Shown here: in pieces, positions 32,164-40,747 of the stretch
How the letters are laid out: every line of letters begins with the position of its first letter
Numbering within the stretch: position 1 is the stretch's first letter
Assembly: GCA_023511625.1 (NCBI GenBank)
Contig: JAIMBD010000001.1
Coordinates: forward strand, 264,716 to 328,715
Direction of reading: 5' to 3'
From: Bacillota bacterium
Lineage (GTDB): Bacteria; Bacillota; Sulfobacillia; Sulfobacillales; Sulfobacillaceae
DNA length: 64,000 nucleotides
Program-made: the position numbers and the translations under genes
Notes under the pieces: generated by a model
The model's database searches: none
Seen by the model: only the letters and a program-made list of their open reading frames with translations
Told to the model about the DNA's origin: nothing

Positions 32164-33411
32164 CTAGTGGCTCAAGGCTACGCGGCGCCGGGCCAGGTTC
32201 CAAAACCCCACCGCCCCAAGCAGGCAGAGGAGGTCGAGGGCCACCACGCCAGGGTAGTGGTAGCGCGGCCAGATCCAGCCGGGGACGGCCGAACCCGCCG
32301 CGCCACCGAGATAGTAGAGGACGGTGTAAAGTCCCCCGGCGGCCCCGCGACCGTGGGAGGCCACCTGTCCCGCCAAGGCGGGCGTGAGCGCCTGGGCCGT
32401 GAACTGGCCGCAGGTGACGCAGCACAGCCCAGCCACGATGACCGGCAAGCTCGGGGCCAAGGTCAAGAGGGTGCCGGCGATGAGGAGCGCCAGTCCTGCC
32501 CCCACCACCGGAAACGGCCCCACCCGCGCGCTCAAACGTCCGGCTACGGGGGAGGCGGCCACGCCAAAGAGATACGTGAAGAAGAGGAGGCTGATGGCGA
32601 TTTGGGAGAGGCGGAAGGGGGGATCGGCGAGATCGTAGGTGAGGAAGGTGAAACTGGAGAGAAACGCAAAAAAGTACGAGAATCCGAGAAACCCAAGGGA
32701 AAGTAGCGTGGGGTCGCCGAAACTACGCGCAAGGTCGCCGAATGAGCGGGCCCAGCTCGAATTCGGCCGAAACCGCCGACTCGGCGGCAGGGCCACGGTC
32801 AAGACCGCGCCAGCGGCCAAAGTCACCCACCCCACGGTGGCGATGGCGGCCCGCCATCCCCACCACGCCGCCAAAAGCCCCGTCCCCACCCGACCGACCA
32901 ATCCGCCCACTACCGTCGCGGAGACGTAAAGACTCATCAGGACGTGAGAGGCCGGCGGCCGGTACTCTTCGTTGACGTAGGCGATGACCACGGCGATGAC
33001 GCTGGGGATCACGAGGCCGGTGGCAGTGCGCGCAGCGAGAAAGCTCCACAGATCCGGCGCGTGGGCGGCGGCCAGAGTCGGCAGCGCGATGAGGAGGGTT
33101 CCGGCCACCATCACCCGCTTGCGGCCCCAGCGGTCGGAGAGCGGCCCGATGACCAAGGAGGAGACCGCGACGGCCAGCACCGGCAAGGCGATGGCAAGGC
33201 TGACGGCGGCCTCCCCTGCTCCAAAGACCTGGCGCAGGCGCGGCAAGAGCGGCTGCACGTCGTAGAGGTTTAAGAACACCAAAAGGCCAGCCGTCACAAG
33301 GCTCGCGGCGGCCTGAAAGGGCACGGCCGTGGCGGCGGGCGGAAGGGGCGCCCCGCCGGGCGGCGCTTCTTCGCGAAAGGCGTCGGAGCCAAAATGGCTT
33401 GCGTCGCTCAT
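32164..33411 (-). CDS. MFS transporter (Bcr/AraJ-like exporter)
   Basis: 415 residues and twelve membrane helices. The first-helix region reads 'ASLVTAGLLVFLNLYDVQPLLPRLRQVFGAGEAAVSLAIALPVLAVAVSSLVIGPLSDRWGRKRVMV', containing the MFS motif A (G-x-L-S-D-R-W-G-R-K-R) after helix 2. This pattern is common in the YnfM/AraJ-type drug and sugar exporters. ATG at 33411. It is divergent from the Nudix-like gene with a 94-bp gap. The substrate is unknown. Confidence 0.88.
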   Translation of the reverse strand: MSDASHFGSDAFREEAPPGGAPLPPAATAVPFQAAASLVTAGLLVFLNLYDVQPLLPRLRQVFGAGEAAVSLAIALPVLAVAVSSLVIGPLSDRWGRKRVMVAGTLLIALPTLAAAHAPDLWSFLAARTATGLVIPSVIAVVIAYVNEEYRPPASHVLMSLYVSATVVGGLVGRVGTGLLAAWWGWRAAIATVGWVTLAAGAVLTVALPPSRRFRPNSSWARSFGDLARSFGDPTLLSLGFLGFSYFFAFLSSFTFLTYDLADPPFRLSQIAISLLFFTYLFGVAASPVAGRLSARVGPFPVVGAGLALLIAGTLLTLAPSLPVIVAGLCCVTCGQFTAQALTPALAGQVASHGRGAAGGLYTVLYYLGGAAGSAVPGWIWPRYHYPGVVALDLLCLLGAVGFWNLARRRVALSH

Positions 33412-33505
33412 GACCCCACTGTATCATGAAGCGGAATGCCAGGAAAGGCAGCAGGGCGCGTTCCGGCCAAAAGCGCCTGAAGGCACGGATAGGAGCGAGG
33501 AGACG

Positions 33506-34249
33506 GTGGAATGGATTGCCGAAGACCGACTGGCGGTGGAGGTGCATCCGGAGCCGGTGCGCCTGCCGGATTGGCTTCGGCGAGCGGTCGACCGCCACTG
33601 GGAGGCCGAGGTGGCCGAGCATCCCCGCTTCTTTCGAGGGCCGGTGTTGACGGTGGCCACCGCTGTGCAGGAGGCCGGCCGGCTCCAGGTGTTGGCCCAG
33701 TTCACCGACTACGCCCACTACCTGTTCGGACGCCATTTGCCGTCAGGCGACCGCTGGCGCGTGCGCCCGGTGTTTGCCGTGGCCTGCCCGCTGACCGCCG
33801 AAGGCCATCTGGTGGTGGCGCAAATGAGCGAGGAGACGGCGCGGCCGCTCTGGGTCCAAGCCATTGGCGGCGCGGCCACCCCGGAGGATGTGGCAGGGGG
33901 TCGCTTTTTGCCCGTGCCGGCAGCGTCCCGGGCCGTCGTGGCGGCGTTGGGCCTCGACCTCGAACATGACCTGAAGCGCCCGCCGGCCTTCGTGGGGGCA
34001 GTGTGGGACCCCACGGGGCCTCTGGCCCTGGCGGTGCGCTTTGACCTCATTGCGCCGTGGGAGGACGTGGAGCGGAGTGCGCGGGCCCGCCGGGAGGCGG
34101 CTGAAGCCGGCAAGCCCTCCGACTGGGCCCGGCTTCTGGCCCTGCCCTGGGGGGAGGCGGGCCTTGAGGTGCTGCGCTCGGCGCAATGGGAAGTGGCTCC
34201 CTATCTCCCCGCGCTGTTGGCGCAGGAGGCCCTCCGCCGCGCTCTCTAG
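33506..34249 (+). CDS. Nudix-fold-like protein with degenerate Nudix box
   Basis: 247 residues. The layout 'RFFRGPVLTVATAVQEAGRLQVLAQFTDYAHYLFGRHLP...RPVFAVACPLTAEGHLVVAQMSEE' followed by 'WVQAIGGAATPEDVAGGRFLPVPAASRAVVAALGLDLE' has the spacing of a Nudix domain. The Nudix box (G-x5-E-x7-R-E-U-x-E-E-x-G-U) has lost its Glu residues, so pyrophosphatase activity is doubtful; a non-catalytic or binding role is possible. The GTG at 33506 has AGGAGCGAGGAG upstream; the frame is open for 59 further codons, but these overlap the MFS gene. Family assignment is by eye. Confidence 0.6.
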   Translation: MEWIAEDRLAVEVHPEPVRLPDWLRRAVDRHWEAEVAEHPRFFRGPVLTVATAVQEAGRLQVLAQFTDYAHYLFGRHLPSGDRWRVRPVFAVACPLTAEGHLVVAQMSEETARPLWVQAIGGAATPEDVAGGRFLPVPAASRAVVAALGLDLEHDLKRPPAFVGAVWDPTGPLALAVRFDLIAPWEDVERSARARREAAEAGKPSDWARLLALPWGEAGLEVLRSAQWEVAPYLPALLAQEALRRAL

Positions 34250-34355
34250 ACCCTGCCCGATCGGCTAAAGCGCCGAAAGCCCGTCAGGGCGTGGCCTCTG
34301 ACCGTCTTTGGGCCCAGTCGACGGGGGTAAGGCCGCGGGGCCGGGACTGTGGCGT

Positions 34356-34517
34356 TCAGCGCCCGTCGCGGGCCCAGCCTTCTAGGGGCTCTTCTTCCCT
34401 TCCGCCGTCAGCGAGCCGGCCCCAGCGCCGGTGGAAGTGGGCGAGGGAGGCACCAAGCGCAGCCGAGAGGAGGGCGAAGAGCCCCCACACGAGGGGATTC
34501 CACCATGCGTATGCCAT
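34356..34517 (-). CDS. Small single-pass membrane protein (53 aa)
   Basis: Starts at ATG 34517 with AGAAGGAGAGG upstream, 17 bp after the stop of the formate/nitrite channel gene, so likely cotranscribed with it. One helix (WWNPLVWGLFALLSAALGASLAHF) is followed by a charged tail with alternating Arg and Glu residues. Too short for family assignment; a channel-associated micropeptide is speculation. Confidence 0.6.
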   Translation of the reverse strand: MAYAWWNPLVWGLFALLSAALGASLAHFHRRWGRLADGGREEEPLEGWARDGR

Positions 34518-34534
34518 CGGACGCCTCTCCTTCT

Positions 34535-35494
34535 CTAAAGGGTGCCCCCGGTGTCGACCCGTAAGCCCGCGCTCCGCGCTTTTCCCGTCGCCCGCCGGGC
34601 GCGCCCTTGGTAGAGCGCGCGCAGGCGCTCGGGGTCGGCCGCCCACTGGAAGGCCGTGGCCACGAACAGCGTGCCGCCGACGAAGTTGCCGAGCAGCGTG
34701 AACAGCTGGTCGTGTGCCCATCCGTACCGCCCGAATCCCCAGTGAAGCCAGGCCGTGGGCCCCGATGCGGTCAGGGCCAGATGGGTGACCGGCGTGAACA
34801 ACGGCTGGGTCAAGAGGGGCAGGGCCAAGAATCCGATGTTGGCGATGGAGTGTTCGGTCATGCCGGCCACGAAGGCCAACGGGCCGTAGTAGGCCAGAAG
34901 CATTTTGCCGATGTCGGTTCGGGCTTTGAGGTAGAGAATCATGGCGGTTTGCAGAAGCCACGTGCACAATATCCCCAAAAGAAAGGTGGAAAAGTCCGGC
35001 ATGCCCATCTTGCTGGCCGCCAAGGCGTGGGCGCGGATCAAGATCGGCGCCGTCCAGTAGGGACCACCGGCAGTGGCTACGATGGCCATGAAGCAAAAGC
35101 TGCCCAAGGCGTTGCCCACGTAGCTTGCGCCCACAAATCCGAGGTACTGGCGCAACCGGAGCCGGCCGTGGTAGACGGCGAGGATGCCCAACGCCATGTC
35201 GGCCGTGACCAGAGAGACCTCCGAGACCATGATGATGACCAGCGAGAATCCAAACACGCCGCCGCTGATGAGGTTGGCCAACCCGGGGACGGCGATGCCG
35301 GCCGAGGTGGCAAGGGCCAGCATGGCGCCGAAGGCTACCATGGCTCCGCCCAGCGCCGCCTGCAGCCCGAAGGCCACCGGGCGGGAGACCAGGAGGCGGA
35401 ATCGGCGCACGGCCAAGTCGGCGGCGCGCACCAAGGCCACTTCCAAGGGCCACGGGTCCAGTTCAGGCCCTTCTAGGACGGCACGGTCCAACAT
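34535..35494 (-). CDS. Formate/nitrite transporter family channel (FNT)
   Basis: 319 residues with six membrane helices, the length of FocA/NirC-type proteins with extended tails. The FNT hallmarks are present: 'GGAMVAFGAMLALATSAG' in helix 1-2, 'GGVFGFSLVIIMVSEVSLVTADMALGI', 'YLGFVGASYVGNALGS', and 'FVAGMTEHSIANIGFLAL', which holds the central His that relays protons to the anion. Such channels pass formate, nitrite, hydrosulfide or lactate. No formate or nitrite enzyme is adjacent, so the anion is unknown. ATG 35494 behind AAAGAAGGGGCG preferred over a start at 35521. Confidence 0.9.
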   Translation of the reverse strand: MLDRAVLEGPELDPWPLEVALVRAADLAVRRFRLLVSRPVAFGLQAALGGAMVAFGAMLALATSAGIAVPGLANLISGGVFGFSLVIIMVSEVSLVTADMALGILAVYHGRLRLRQYLGFVGASYVGNALGSFCFMAIVATAGGPYWTAPILIRAHALAASKMGMPDFSTFLLGILCTWLLQTAMILYLKARTDIGKMLLAYYGPLAFVAGMTEHSIANIGFLALPLLTQPLFTPVTHLALTASGPTAWLHWGFGRYGWAHDQLFTLLGNFVGGTLFVATAFQWAADPERLRALYQGRARRATGKARSAGLRVDTGGTL

Positions 35495-35563
35495 GGGCGC
35501 CCCTTCTTTCTTTCCAACCACTGTTGCCGACCCCTCGCGACCGAAAGCTCTGCCTGCAGCGCA

Positions 35564-36730
35564 TCAACGACCAGGGGCCCCCGAAATCTCCCGGGCCCAT
35601 TTTGCGGCCGCTGGCCTCATGAGGCCGGTCGCGACCGGGGCGCGCGCCGGCTCCGCCGCTTGGCGGAGGCGGTGCAGCTCTAAGGCCAGATGCTTGAGCG
35701 AGGGCGTGACCACGCTCAGGAAGTACGCCTCGAGCAGGCGGGTCGCCCCGTAGCTGCCGGCGCAGTATCCGCCGGCGCCGAGCCCCACCATGGCGTGGCG
35801 GGCCAGGTCCAAGAGGTGCCAGGCGGCGCGGGCCCGGGTGGTCAGGACCTGTTGCCAATGCGCTGGGCTTGGGTCGAGCGGGTCCTTGCGCCCGAGCTCC
35901 CAGGTGGCGTCTCGTAGGACCCGCATGGCTTCCGCCACTGTGCCCCAGCCCGGCCACTCGAAGTCCTCCCACCCGCACCAGCGGTCGGCCATGCGCCCAA
36001 GGCGTCCGATGAGGTCTTCGGCGGCGCCGAAGGCCATCGCCGACTGGGTCCACACGAAGGCGGGGCGAATGGCCTTTACTACTGCGTCGGCGCATTCGTG
36101 GACCACCCACTCGCGCGGGACCTCGACCCCCTCAAAGGTGACGGCGTAGGTGGCGGTCCCGTTGAGCGCTACAAAGGGGCGCCGCTCCTGGACCTTCACC
36201 GACGCCGCCGCGGTGGGAATGAGAGCCAAAAGCCGCTGTTCGGGGGAGATTGCCGCCACCACCGCCATCCACCCGTCGCGGGTGAGGTTGGAGACGGCTG
36301 GCAAGCGGCCGCAAATGCGCCAGCCGGTCCGGGTGGGCGTGGCCTGAAGCCGGAGCGGTTCGAGGCCGGCGTAAAACTTCATGGCGTTGGAAAGACCGGT
36401 GGCTCCGGCCACTTCGCCCGCCGCCAGCTGGGGCAACAGCGCTTGGCGCAGCGCGGGGTTGGCACCGGCCGCAAGGTAGGCCATGGTCGCCGTGTGGCAC
36501 CACACCACGAAGGCCGCGCTGAGGGAGAGGGCCGCAACCGCCTCGATGAGGAGAAAGCGCTGCCGCTCCCACTCGGCGGGGTCTTGCGTGGGGTCGCCGA
36601 GCGCGCCCAACCGGCCGAGGTCTGAAAGTAACTGGGCGGGATATTGCCCAGCCGCAATGGCCCGTTGGCGGGGGGCCACCGCCTCCTCGAGGTAGCGGTG
36701 CCAAGGGGCCGGCGTCTTTCCGCTGTGCAT
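35564..36730 (-). CDS. Acyl-CoA dehydrogenase-family flavoprotein
   Basis: 388 residues resembling the acyl-CoA dehydrogenase superfamily, including its SfnB/DszC monooxygenase-like branch. Features: an all-helical N-terminus with 'ALSLSAAFVVWCHTATMAYLAAGANPALRQALLPQLAAGEVAGATGLSNAMKFYAGLEPLRLQATPTRTGWRICGRLPAVSNL', matching the strand domain entry, 'VTFEGVEVPREWVV' as in the family's middle domain, and a C-terminal helix bundle. I do not see the classic catalytic Glu context of true acyl-CoA dehydrogenases, so an oxygenase-type or unknown reaction is as likely. The ATG at 36730 has CAAGGAGG upstream. It follows an 800-bp gene-free stretch and may be transcribed alone. Confidence 0.75.
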   Translation of the reverse strand: MHSGKTPAPWHRYLEEAVAPRQRAIAAGQYPAQLLSDLGRLGALGDPTQDPAEWERQRFLLIEAVAALSLSAAFVVWCHTATMAYLAAGANPALRQALLPQLAAGEVAGATGLSNAMKFYAGLEPLRLQATPTRTGWRICGRLPAVSNLTRDGWMAVVAAISPEQRLLALIPTAAASVKVQERRPFVALNGTATYAVTFEGVEVPREWVVHECADAVVKAIRPAFVWTQSAMAFGAAEDLIGRLGRMADRWCGWEDFEWPGWGTVAEAMRVLRDATWELGRKDPLDPSPAHWQQVLTTRARAAWHLLDLARHAMVGLGAGGYCAGSYGATRLLEAYFLSVVTPSLKHLALELHRLRQAAEPARAPVATGLMRPAAAKWAREISGAPGR

Positions 36731-37531
36731 GGCCACGCCTCCTTGTCTTGGGGTCTTGAGCGATGGAAACGCGCCGTCGTCGTGCTTGGGGAAAGGATGG
36801 GGGACGCCGGGGCAAGGACCCCCCTTGTGGACGTGGGGGATTCCAGGGACGTTCCCGCCGCCCTCCCCCCTGTCTGCCCGGAGCGGGTGGCGTTCGCCGT
36901 CGAATGAGTGTAGGCCCGGTACGGGCGTTGCGCCCCCGCGCTCCGCAAGACTGCTGCCCCGCGCCAGACGGGCCGGACGCTTTGGCCGCCGGTGCGCCCC
37001 CGTGCGGGCCCGCGCGTGCAAGAGGACGCGGCGGGCCGCCCCTGCGGGACCCATGCGCGGATCGCCCTGAAAGGCTGCGAGGGCCCGGCTGGCCGACGGG
37101 ACCTCGGCCCCGAGGGGTGGGGCGGAATCGACGTCCGCCGCGACCGCCACCTGCACCGAGGGGACTGCCACCACCTGCGGGGGCTGGCGGACCGTGCTCA
37201 CGGATGCCGGCGGCGCCCTGCAGCCGGCCCCGGCTCTCGCCGCCCGGGCTGCCCACCCTGGCGGTGACGCCGTACGCCGCAGCTTTGAAGCCACCGGCGT
37301 CTGGGTCTCGCACCCGGCCTTGTGGCTCGGCCCAGCACGCTGCCCCGCTCCGGGTGCGTCTTTCTGCGCCCTCGGACCGTGCGGCGCTACGTCGCCTGCT
37401 TCCCCAACGTGCCCGGGTCCTGCCGGTCGTGACCACTTTGGGGTCCACGGGGGGGTTCGTGTGCCTCTCGCTTGACCCTTCCACGGGTCTTGCCATTTCC
37501 CCCCCATTTTTCTTCCCGGCGGCGCTTGGGG
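36731..37531. other. 801-bp region with no convincing gene, possible decayed coding DNA
   Basis: Frames are open on both strands, but the translations are rich in Arg, Pro and Ala. Short plausible stretches occur on the plus strand in different frames (for example VVVLGERMGDAGARTPLVDVGDS near 36780-36850), which would fit a gene broken by frameshifts. No start with a ribosome binding site leads a credible protein. Confidence 0.35.
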
Positions 37532-38062
37532 TCAGGGATTGAGCTCGGCCACCACCCGCACCGGGTTGCGCAAGGTGTTGGCCACCGGCGACCACCGCAG
37601 CGTCCGCTCGTGGAGTTCGCGTTCTTGTTCTGGCGTCATGTCGGCCTTGATGTGGGCCTTGACGCGGATTTCGGTAAACCCGGCCACCTGGTCTGGCGGC
37701 GTTTCCCGCCGTACGCCCCACACGGGCGAGATGTCGATGTCGCCTTCCAGTTCCAGGCGCAACTCTTCTACGGCGATGCCCATGGCGGTAGCGTTGGCCA
37801 TGTAGCCCACGGAAAGGCAGGCGCCCAAGGCGGCGAGCACATGCTCCGACGGGTTTGGGGTGGTGTCGGTGCCCAAAAGCTGCGGCGGTTCGTCGATCAT
37901 CACCGGATTGCGGTCGCGAATGTACGTGGCGTTGAGAAAGCCGCCCTGGCAGACGGTGACGGCGCGACTGACCTTTTTAAACGCCGCCGGGTCTTGATTG
38001 GCGGCATCGACCAAGGCCTTGAGCCGGTCTTCCGGAACGGTGCTAAGACGGGTGTTGGCCAT
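37532..38062 (-). CDS. OsmC/Ohr-family protein
   Basis: 176 residues. OsmC-like proteins reduce organic hydroperoxides or act as stress thiol proteins. Visible features: 'AVTVCQGGFLNATYIRDRNPVMIDEPPQLLGTDTTPNPSEHVLAALGACLSVGYMANATAMGIAVEELRLELEGDID', which includes the conserved second cysteine at 'GACL' and the Thr-Pro-x-Pro-Ser-Glu approach. Only one clear redox cysteine is in the usual place, with another in 'VTVCQGG', so catalytic peroxidase activity is uncertain. ATG 38062 behind GAAGGAGGG. A strong promoter with an overlapping palindrome lies upstream. Confidence 0.85.
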   Translation of the reverse strand: MANTRLSTVPEDRLKALVDAANQDPAAFKKVSRAVTVCQGGFLNATYIRDRNPVMIDEPPQLLGTDTTPNPSEHVLAALGACLSVGYMANATAMGIAVEELRLELEGDIDISPVWGVRRETPPDQVAGFTEIRVKAHIKADMTPEQERELHERTLRWSPVANTLRNPVRVVAELNP

Positions 38063-38145
38063 GACATGCCCTCCTTCGGATGCCGATGCGAGCGATGGGA
38101 CGTCGGTGCGTCTGCCTCCCGAAGACCGTACGGAGGCTGGAAAGG

Positions 38146-38174
38146 AGAATAGCATAGATAAGAGATATTGTCTA
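38146..38174 (-). promoter_or_regulatory. Promoter of the osmC-like gene with overlapping palindrome
   Basis: On the minus strand TAGACA (38174-38169), 17 bp, then TATTCT (38151-38146). A perfect 11-bp palindrome TAGAG-A-CTCTA overlaps the -35 hexamer and could be an operator. The site is an AT-rich island in very GC-rich DNA. Confidence 0.65.
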
Positions 38175-38305
38175 GAGTCTCTATAGGATATTGGGCCATT
38201 CTCGGTGGCAGCCGAGGAGGGAGCGTGCGGCACCTGCGGTCAGGGGCCGCTGCGGTTCGTGGCCACCCCAACCCAAATGAAAACGAAAGACCTCGAGCAC
38301 GCACG

Positions 38306-38335
38306 CTGACGCGGATCGATAGCATTCGCTATGAT
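38306..38335 (+). promoter_or_regulatory. Candidate promoter with inverted repeat upstream of the ubiA-like gene
   Basis: CTGACG (38306-38311), 18 bp, TATGAT (38330-38335). The inverted repeat GATCGATAGC / GCTATGATC (38314-38336, one unpaired base) covers the spacer and -10, as an operator would. The leader to the next gene would be about 270 nt long. Confidence 0.45.
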
Positions 38336-38409
38336 CTGACCGGCCGTGTTGTTTCGTTCCCTCTGTCTTATGGGCGGCGGCCGAAGGGAGGCGTCCTTCC
38401 AGTCTTTCC

Positions 38410-38456
38410 GGGGGGCGGGATGTCAACCCCCCGCACAGCGTGCAGGTTGAGGGGGG
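38410..38456 (+). promoter_or_regulatory. Leader with mutually exclusive G6/C6/G6 pairings
   Basis: GGGGGG (38410-38415), CCCCCC (38427-38432) and GGGGGG (38451-38456) can form only one of two hairpins at a time. A GCAC/GTGC stem lies within the second. This is the geometry of an attenuator or riboswitch expression platform in the leader of the ubiA-like gene. GC-rich sequence makes such pairings easier by chance. Confidence 0.35.
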
Positions 38457-38613
38457 TCCGCCTACGCCCGGCGGTCCGTTCCGGGAACGATAGGGCAAGC
38501 AGGAGCGAGGGGGATCAAGGGGGCGGGATGCCGCGGCCCGCTTCCGGGTTGCCAGTGGGCCCGGGGAATGGGCGCCGTCTGGCCTGGTAGGGTGAGTCGG
38601 CACGGAGGGTGCC

Positions 38614-39465
38614 ATGGTTGGGGCGAGATGGTCGGGATGGGTCCTGTTGCGTCCTTGGCCCACCTTGGGCTATGGGCTTTCGGCGGTGGCCGTGGGGGCT
38701 TGCCTTGCTCGCCGCCCGTGGGCGCCGCACGCCTGGGCCGCGCTGGGGTTGGCCGCCGCCGGCGTGGGGGTGGTGCAAGGGGTCTTGGCCCACGCCTGGA
38801 ACGACCGGCAAGATCGCGCCTCTGGCGCCGACGCCAGAGCGGCTAGCGACTGGGACCGGTGGGTGGCACCGGCAGTGGTGCTGTATGCGGCCCTGGGGGC
38901 GGCGGGGGTTCTCCTCCGGGGGCCTTGGGCCGGGGTTTTGGCCGCGCTTGGGATATGGAGCGCATGGGCCTACAGCGTGCCGGCCTGGCGCCTTGCGTAT
39001 CGTCCCTTTTGGGGGGAGTGGGGGGCCATCTTTCCGGGGGTGGCGGCGGCAGTAGTGGCAGGGAGCCTTGCCGCAGGCGGCCTCACCGGGTCGGTGGGCT
39101 GGGCGGCAGGGCTTGAGGGGGGACTTACCGTGGCGGCAGTCCTGCACCACCACCTGCGCGATGTGGAGACCGACTGGTCGGCTCGGCCCCAAAAGCGCAC
39201 CACGCCGGCTTGGTGGCGCCATCGGCGCGGTGGCGACCCGCGTCTTCCCGCCGGGGTGGCGGCGGCTTTGGTGACCGTAGGCGGCGTGGTCGCGGCAGCC
39301 TTCTGGACACCGTTTTTGGGCACGGCAGTGGCCGGCCTTCTCGCCGCCTGGTTGGCCTTCCGACCGGACTTGAGGCCTTGGGCCGTAAGCCGGCGCGACC
39401 GTTGGTTCAAGGGGCTCGTGGCGGCCCACGCCTTGTGGTTGGTGGCGGCGGGCCTTGGCCGTTGA
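38614..39465 (+). CDS. UbiA-family prenyltransferase (MenA-like)
   Basis: 283 residues with eight or nine membrane helices. The two Asp-rich motifs are seen: 'LAHAWNDRQDRASGAD' (N-D-x-x-D-x-x-x-D, about residue 60) and 'HHLRDVETDWSARPQKRTT' (about residue 178). The second matches MenA ('N-L-R-D-x-x-x-D-x-x-x-x-K-R-T'), which prenylates 1,4-dihydroxy-2-naphthoate for menaquinone. The chain fits MenA but other UbiA substrates cannot be excluded. ATG 38614 with GGAGG upstream. It converges on the LCP gene with a 10-bp gap. Confidence 0.8.
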   Translation: MVGARWSGWVLLRPWPTLGYGLSAVAVGACLARRPWAPHAWAALGLAAAGVGVVQGVLAHAWNDRQDRASGADARAASDWDRWVAPAVVLYAALGAAGVLLRGPWAGVLAALGIWSAWAYSVPAWRLAYRPFWGEWGAIFPGVAAAVVAGSLAAGGLTGSVGWAAGLEGGLTVAAVLHHHLRDVETDWSARPQKRTTPAWWRHRRGGDPRLPAGVAAALVTVGGVVAAAFWTPFLGTAVAGLLAAWLAFRPDLRPWAVSRRDRWFKGLVAAHALWLVAAGLGR

Positions 39466-39475
39466 GCGGAGGCGG

Positions 39476-40723
39476 TCACAGCCGGGCGGACGGATTGAGG
39501 TGCAAGGCGCTTCCGACGGTGATCACCAGGTCGACGCCGGGGACGTCGTGATACGGGATGTTCTCCACCGTTACGGACCCCGGGCCGCCGAGTGCCTGCT
39601 CCAGGCGGTCGGCCAGGTACTGGTCACCGGTGTAGTTGGCGATGATGGTGCGGGTGGCGTGATGCTGATTGGCCCACAAGGCCGGTCCTACCGTCACCCC
39701 TTGGCTTTGCAGCCAGTCGACCACGCTCGTGGCCGGGGCAAGACTTTCGGTGCCGCTCGCCACCTCGGCGCGCAGGCGGTGGAGGTCTTCGGGGGTAAGA
39801 CCGCCGATCAGGGTGTCGTGCTCCACCACCGGCAAAAGTCGCTGGTCGAGCACCCAGTAGCTGATGCCCCCTTGGGTCCACGGAGAGCCGGGGAGGGTGG
39901 CGTAACGGACCTGGCTCAGATGCACCTTTCGCGCCAACAGGGCCAAGGCGAAGAGGTCTTGGCGGGAGAGGTCGGTGCGGACGTCTTGGCGTATCAGGCC
40001 GATCACCCGCGGCCATTGGGAAAGCTCAGCCGGAGTCATAAGCTTTTGCAAGATGAGGCGGAGCACGTACTGCTGCTGCTGGATGCGCCCGATGTCGCCG
40101 AGCGCCTCGTTGCGAAAGCGCACGAACTCCAGCACCTGGTATCCGTTGAGGTGGTGGGTTCCCGGCTGGAGGTGGATGTTCAGATAGCTGTAGGGGCCGG
40201 TGGCCGTGCCGTAGTTCATGGCGTAGGGGACGTAGACGTCAAGCCCCCCGATGGCGTTGATGACTTGGGCAAAATGGGCCATGGTGATCTCGGCGTAAAA
40301 GTCGACCGGCACTCCGAGCGTCTTTTCCACCACTGCTTGGGCCAGCGCGGGGCCTCCGACGAAGTTGGCGTCGTTGATCTTGGCGATCCCGCCGGCTTGC
40401 GGAAGGTCGATGCGGCTGTCGCGCGGGATGGAGACCACGCCCGCTTGTCCGGTGCGAAGGTTCAGGGCCACCAGCATCATGGTGTCGGTCTGGTCGGGGA
40501 CGTTGACCGGGTTCACGATGTCGGTGGCGCCGTTTTCCACCAATCCCTCCCCTAACAGGAGCACCGTGATGGTGTGTTGGAAGGGCGGAGGGTTGTGGGC
40601 GGCCACGGCCGAAAGCGCCGCCTTGGCTGAACGGTAGAGCACGAAGCCGCCGAGGCCCAAGGCCATGACCAAAACTCCCAAGCACAGTCCCACTATGCGT
40701 CCCCATCGGGCTCTGCGCCGCAT
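39476..40723 (-). CDS. LytR-CpsA-Psr (LCP) family cell wall polymer ligase
   Basis: 415 residues. A short cytoplasmic basic N-terminus and one helix (IVGLCLGVLVMALGLGGFVLY) place the catalytic domain outside. The LCP domain has 'DQTDTMMLVALNLRTGQAGVVSIPRDSRIDLP', with the Asp and Arg that bind pyrophosphate, then 'KINDANFVGGPALAQAVVEKTLGVPVDFYAEITMAHFAQVINAIGGLDVYVP' and 'LNGYQVLEFVRFRNEALGDIGRIQQQQYVL'. The C-terminus (about 330-415) is a LytR_C domain. These enzymes move undecaprenyl-linked glycans to peptidoglycan. It is the obvious candidate to attach the polymer made by the 15-24 kb operon, with which it shares a promoter 13-mer. ATG 40723 behind GAGGAGGG. Confidence 0.93.
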   Translation of the reverse strand: MRRRARWGRIVGLCLGVLVMALGLGGFVLYRSAKAALSAVAAHNPPPFQHTITVLLLGEGLVENGATDIVNPVNVPDQTDTMMLVALNLRTGQAGVVSIPRDSRIDLPQAGGIAKINDANFVGGPALAQAVVEKTLGVPVDFYAEITMAHFAQVINAIGGLDVYVPYAMNYGTATGPYSYLNIHLQPGTHHLNGYQVLEFVRFRNEALGDIGRIQQQQYVLRLILQKLMTPAELSQWPRVIGLIRQDVRTDLSRQDLFALALLARKVHLSQVRYATLPGSPWTQGGISYWVLDQRLLPVVEHDTLIGGLTPEDLHRLRAEVASGTESLAPATSVVDWLQSQGVTVGPALWANQHHATRTIIANYTGDQYLADRLEQALGGPGSVTVENIPYHDVPGVDLVITVGSALHLNPSARL

Positions 40724-40747
40724 GCCGCCCTCCTCCTCGCCGCGATT

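Noticed and set aside
35564..37507. N-terminal extension of the acyl-CoA-dehydrogenase-like protein to 647 residues
   Set aside because: The extra 260 residues are Arg/Pro-rich and lack a start signal, while ATG 36730 has CAAGGAGG just upstream.
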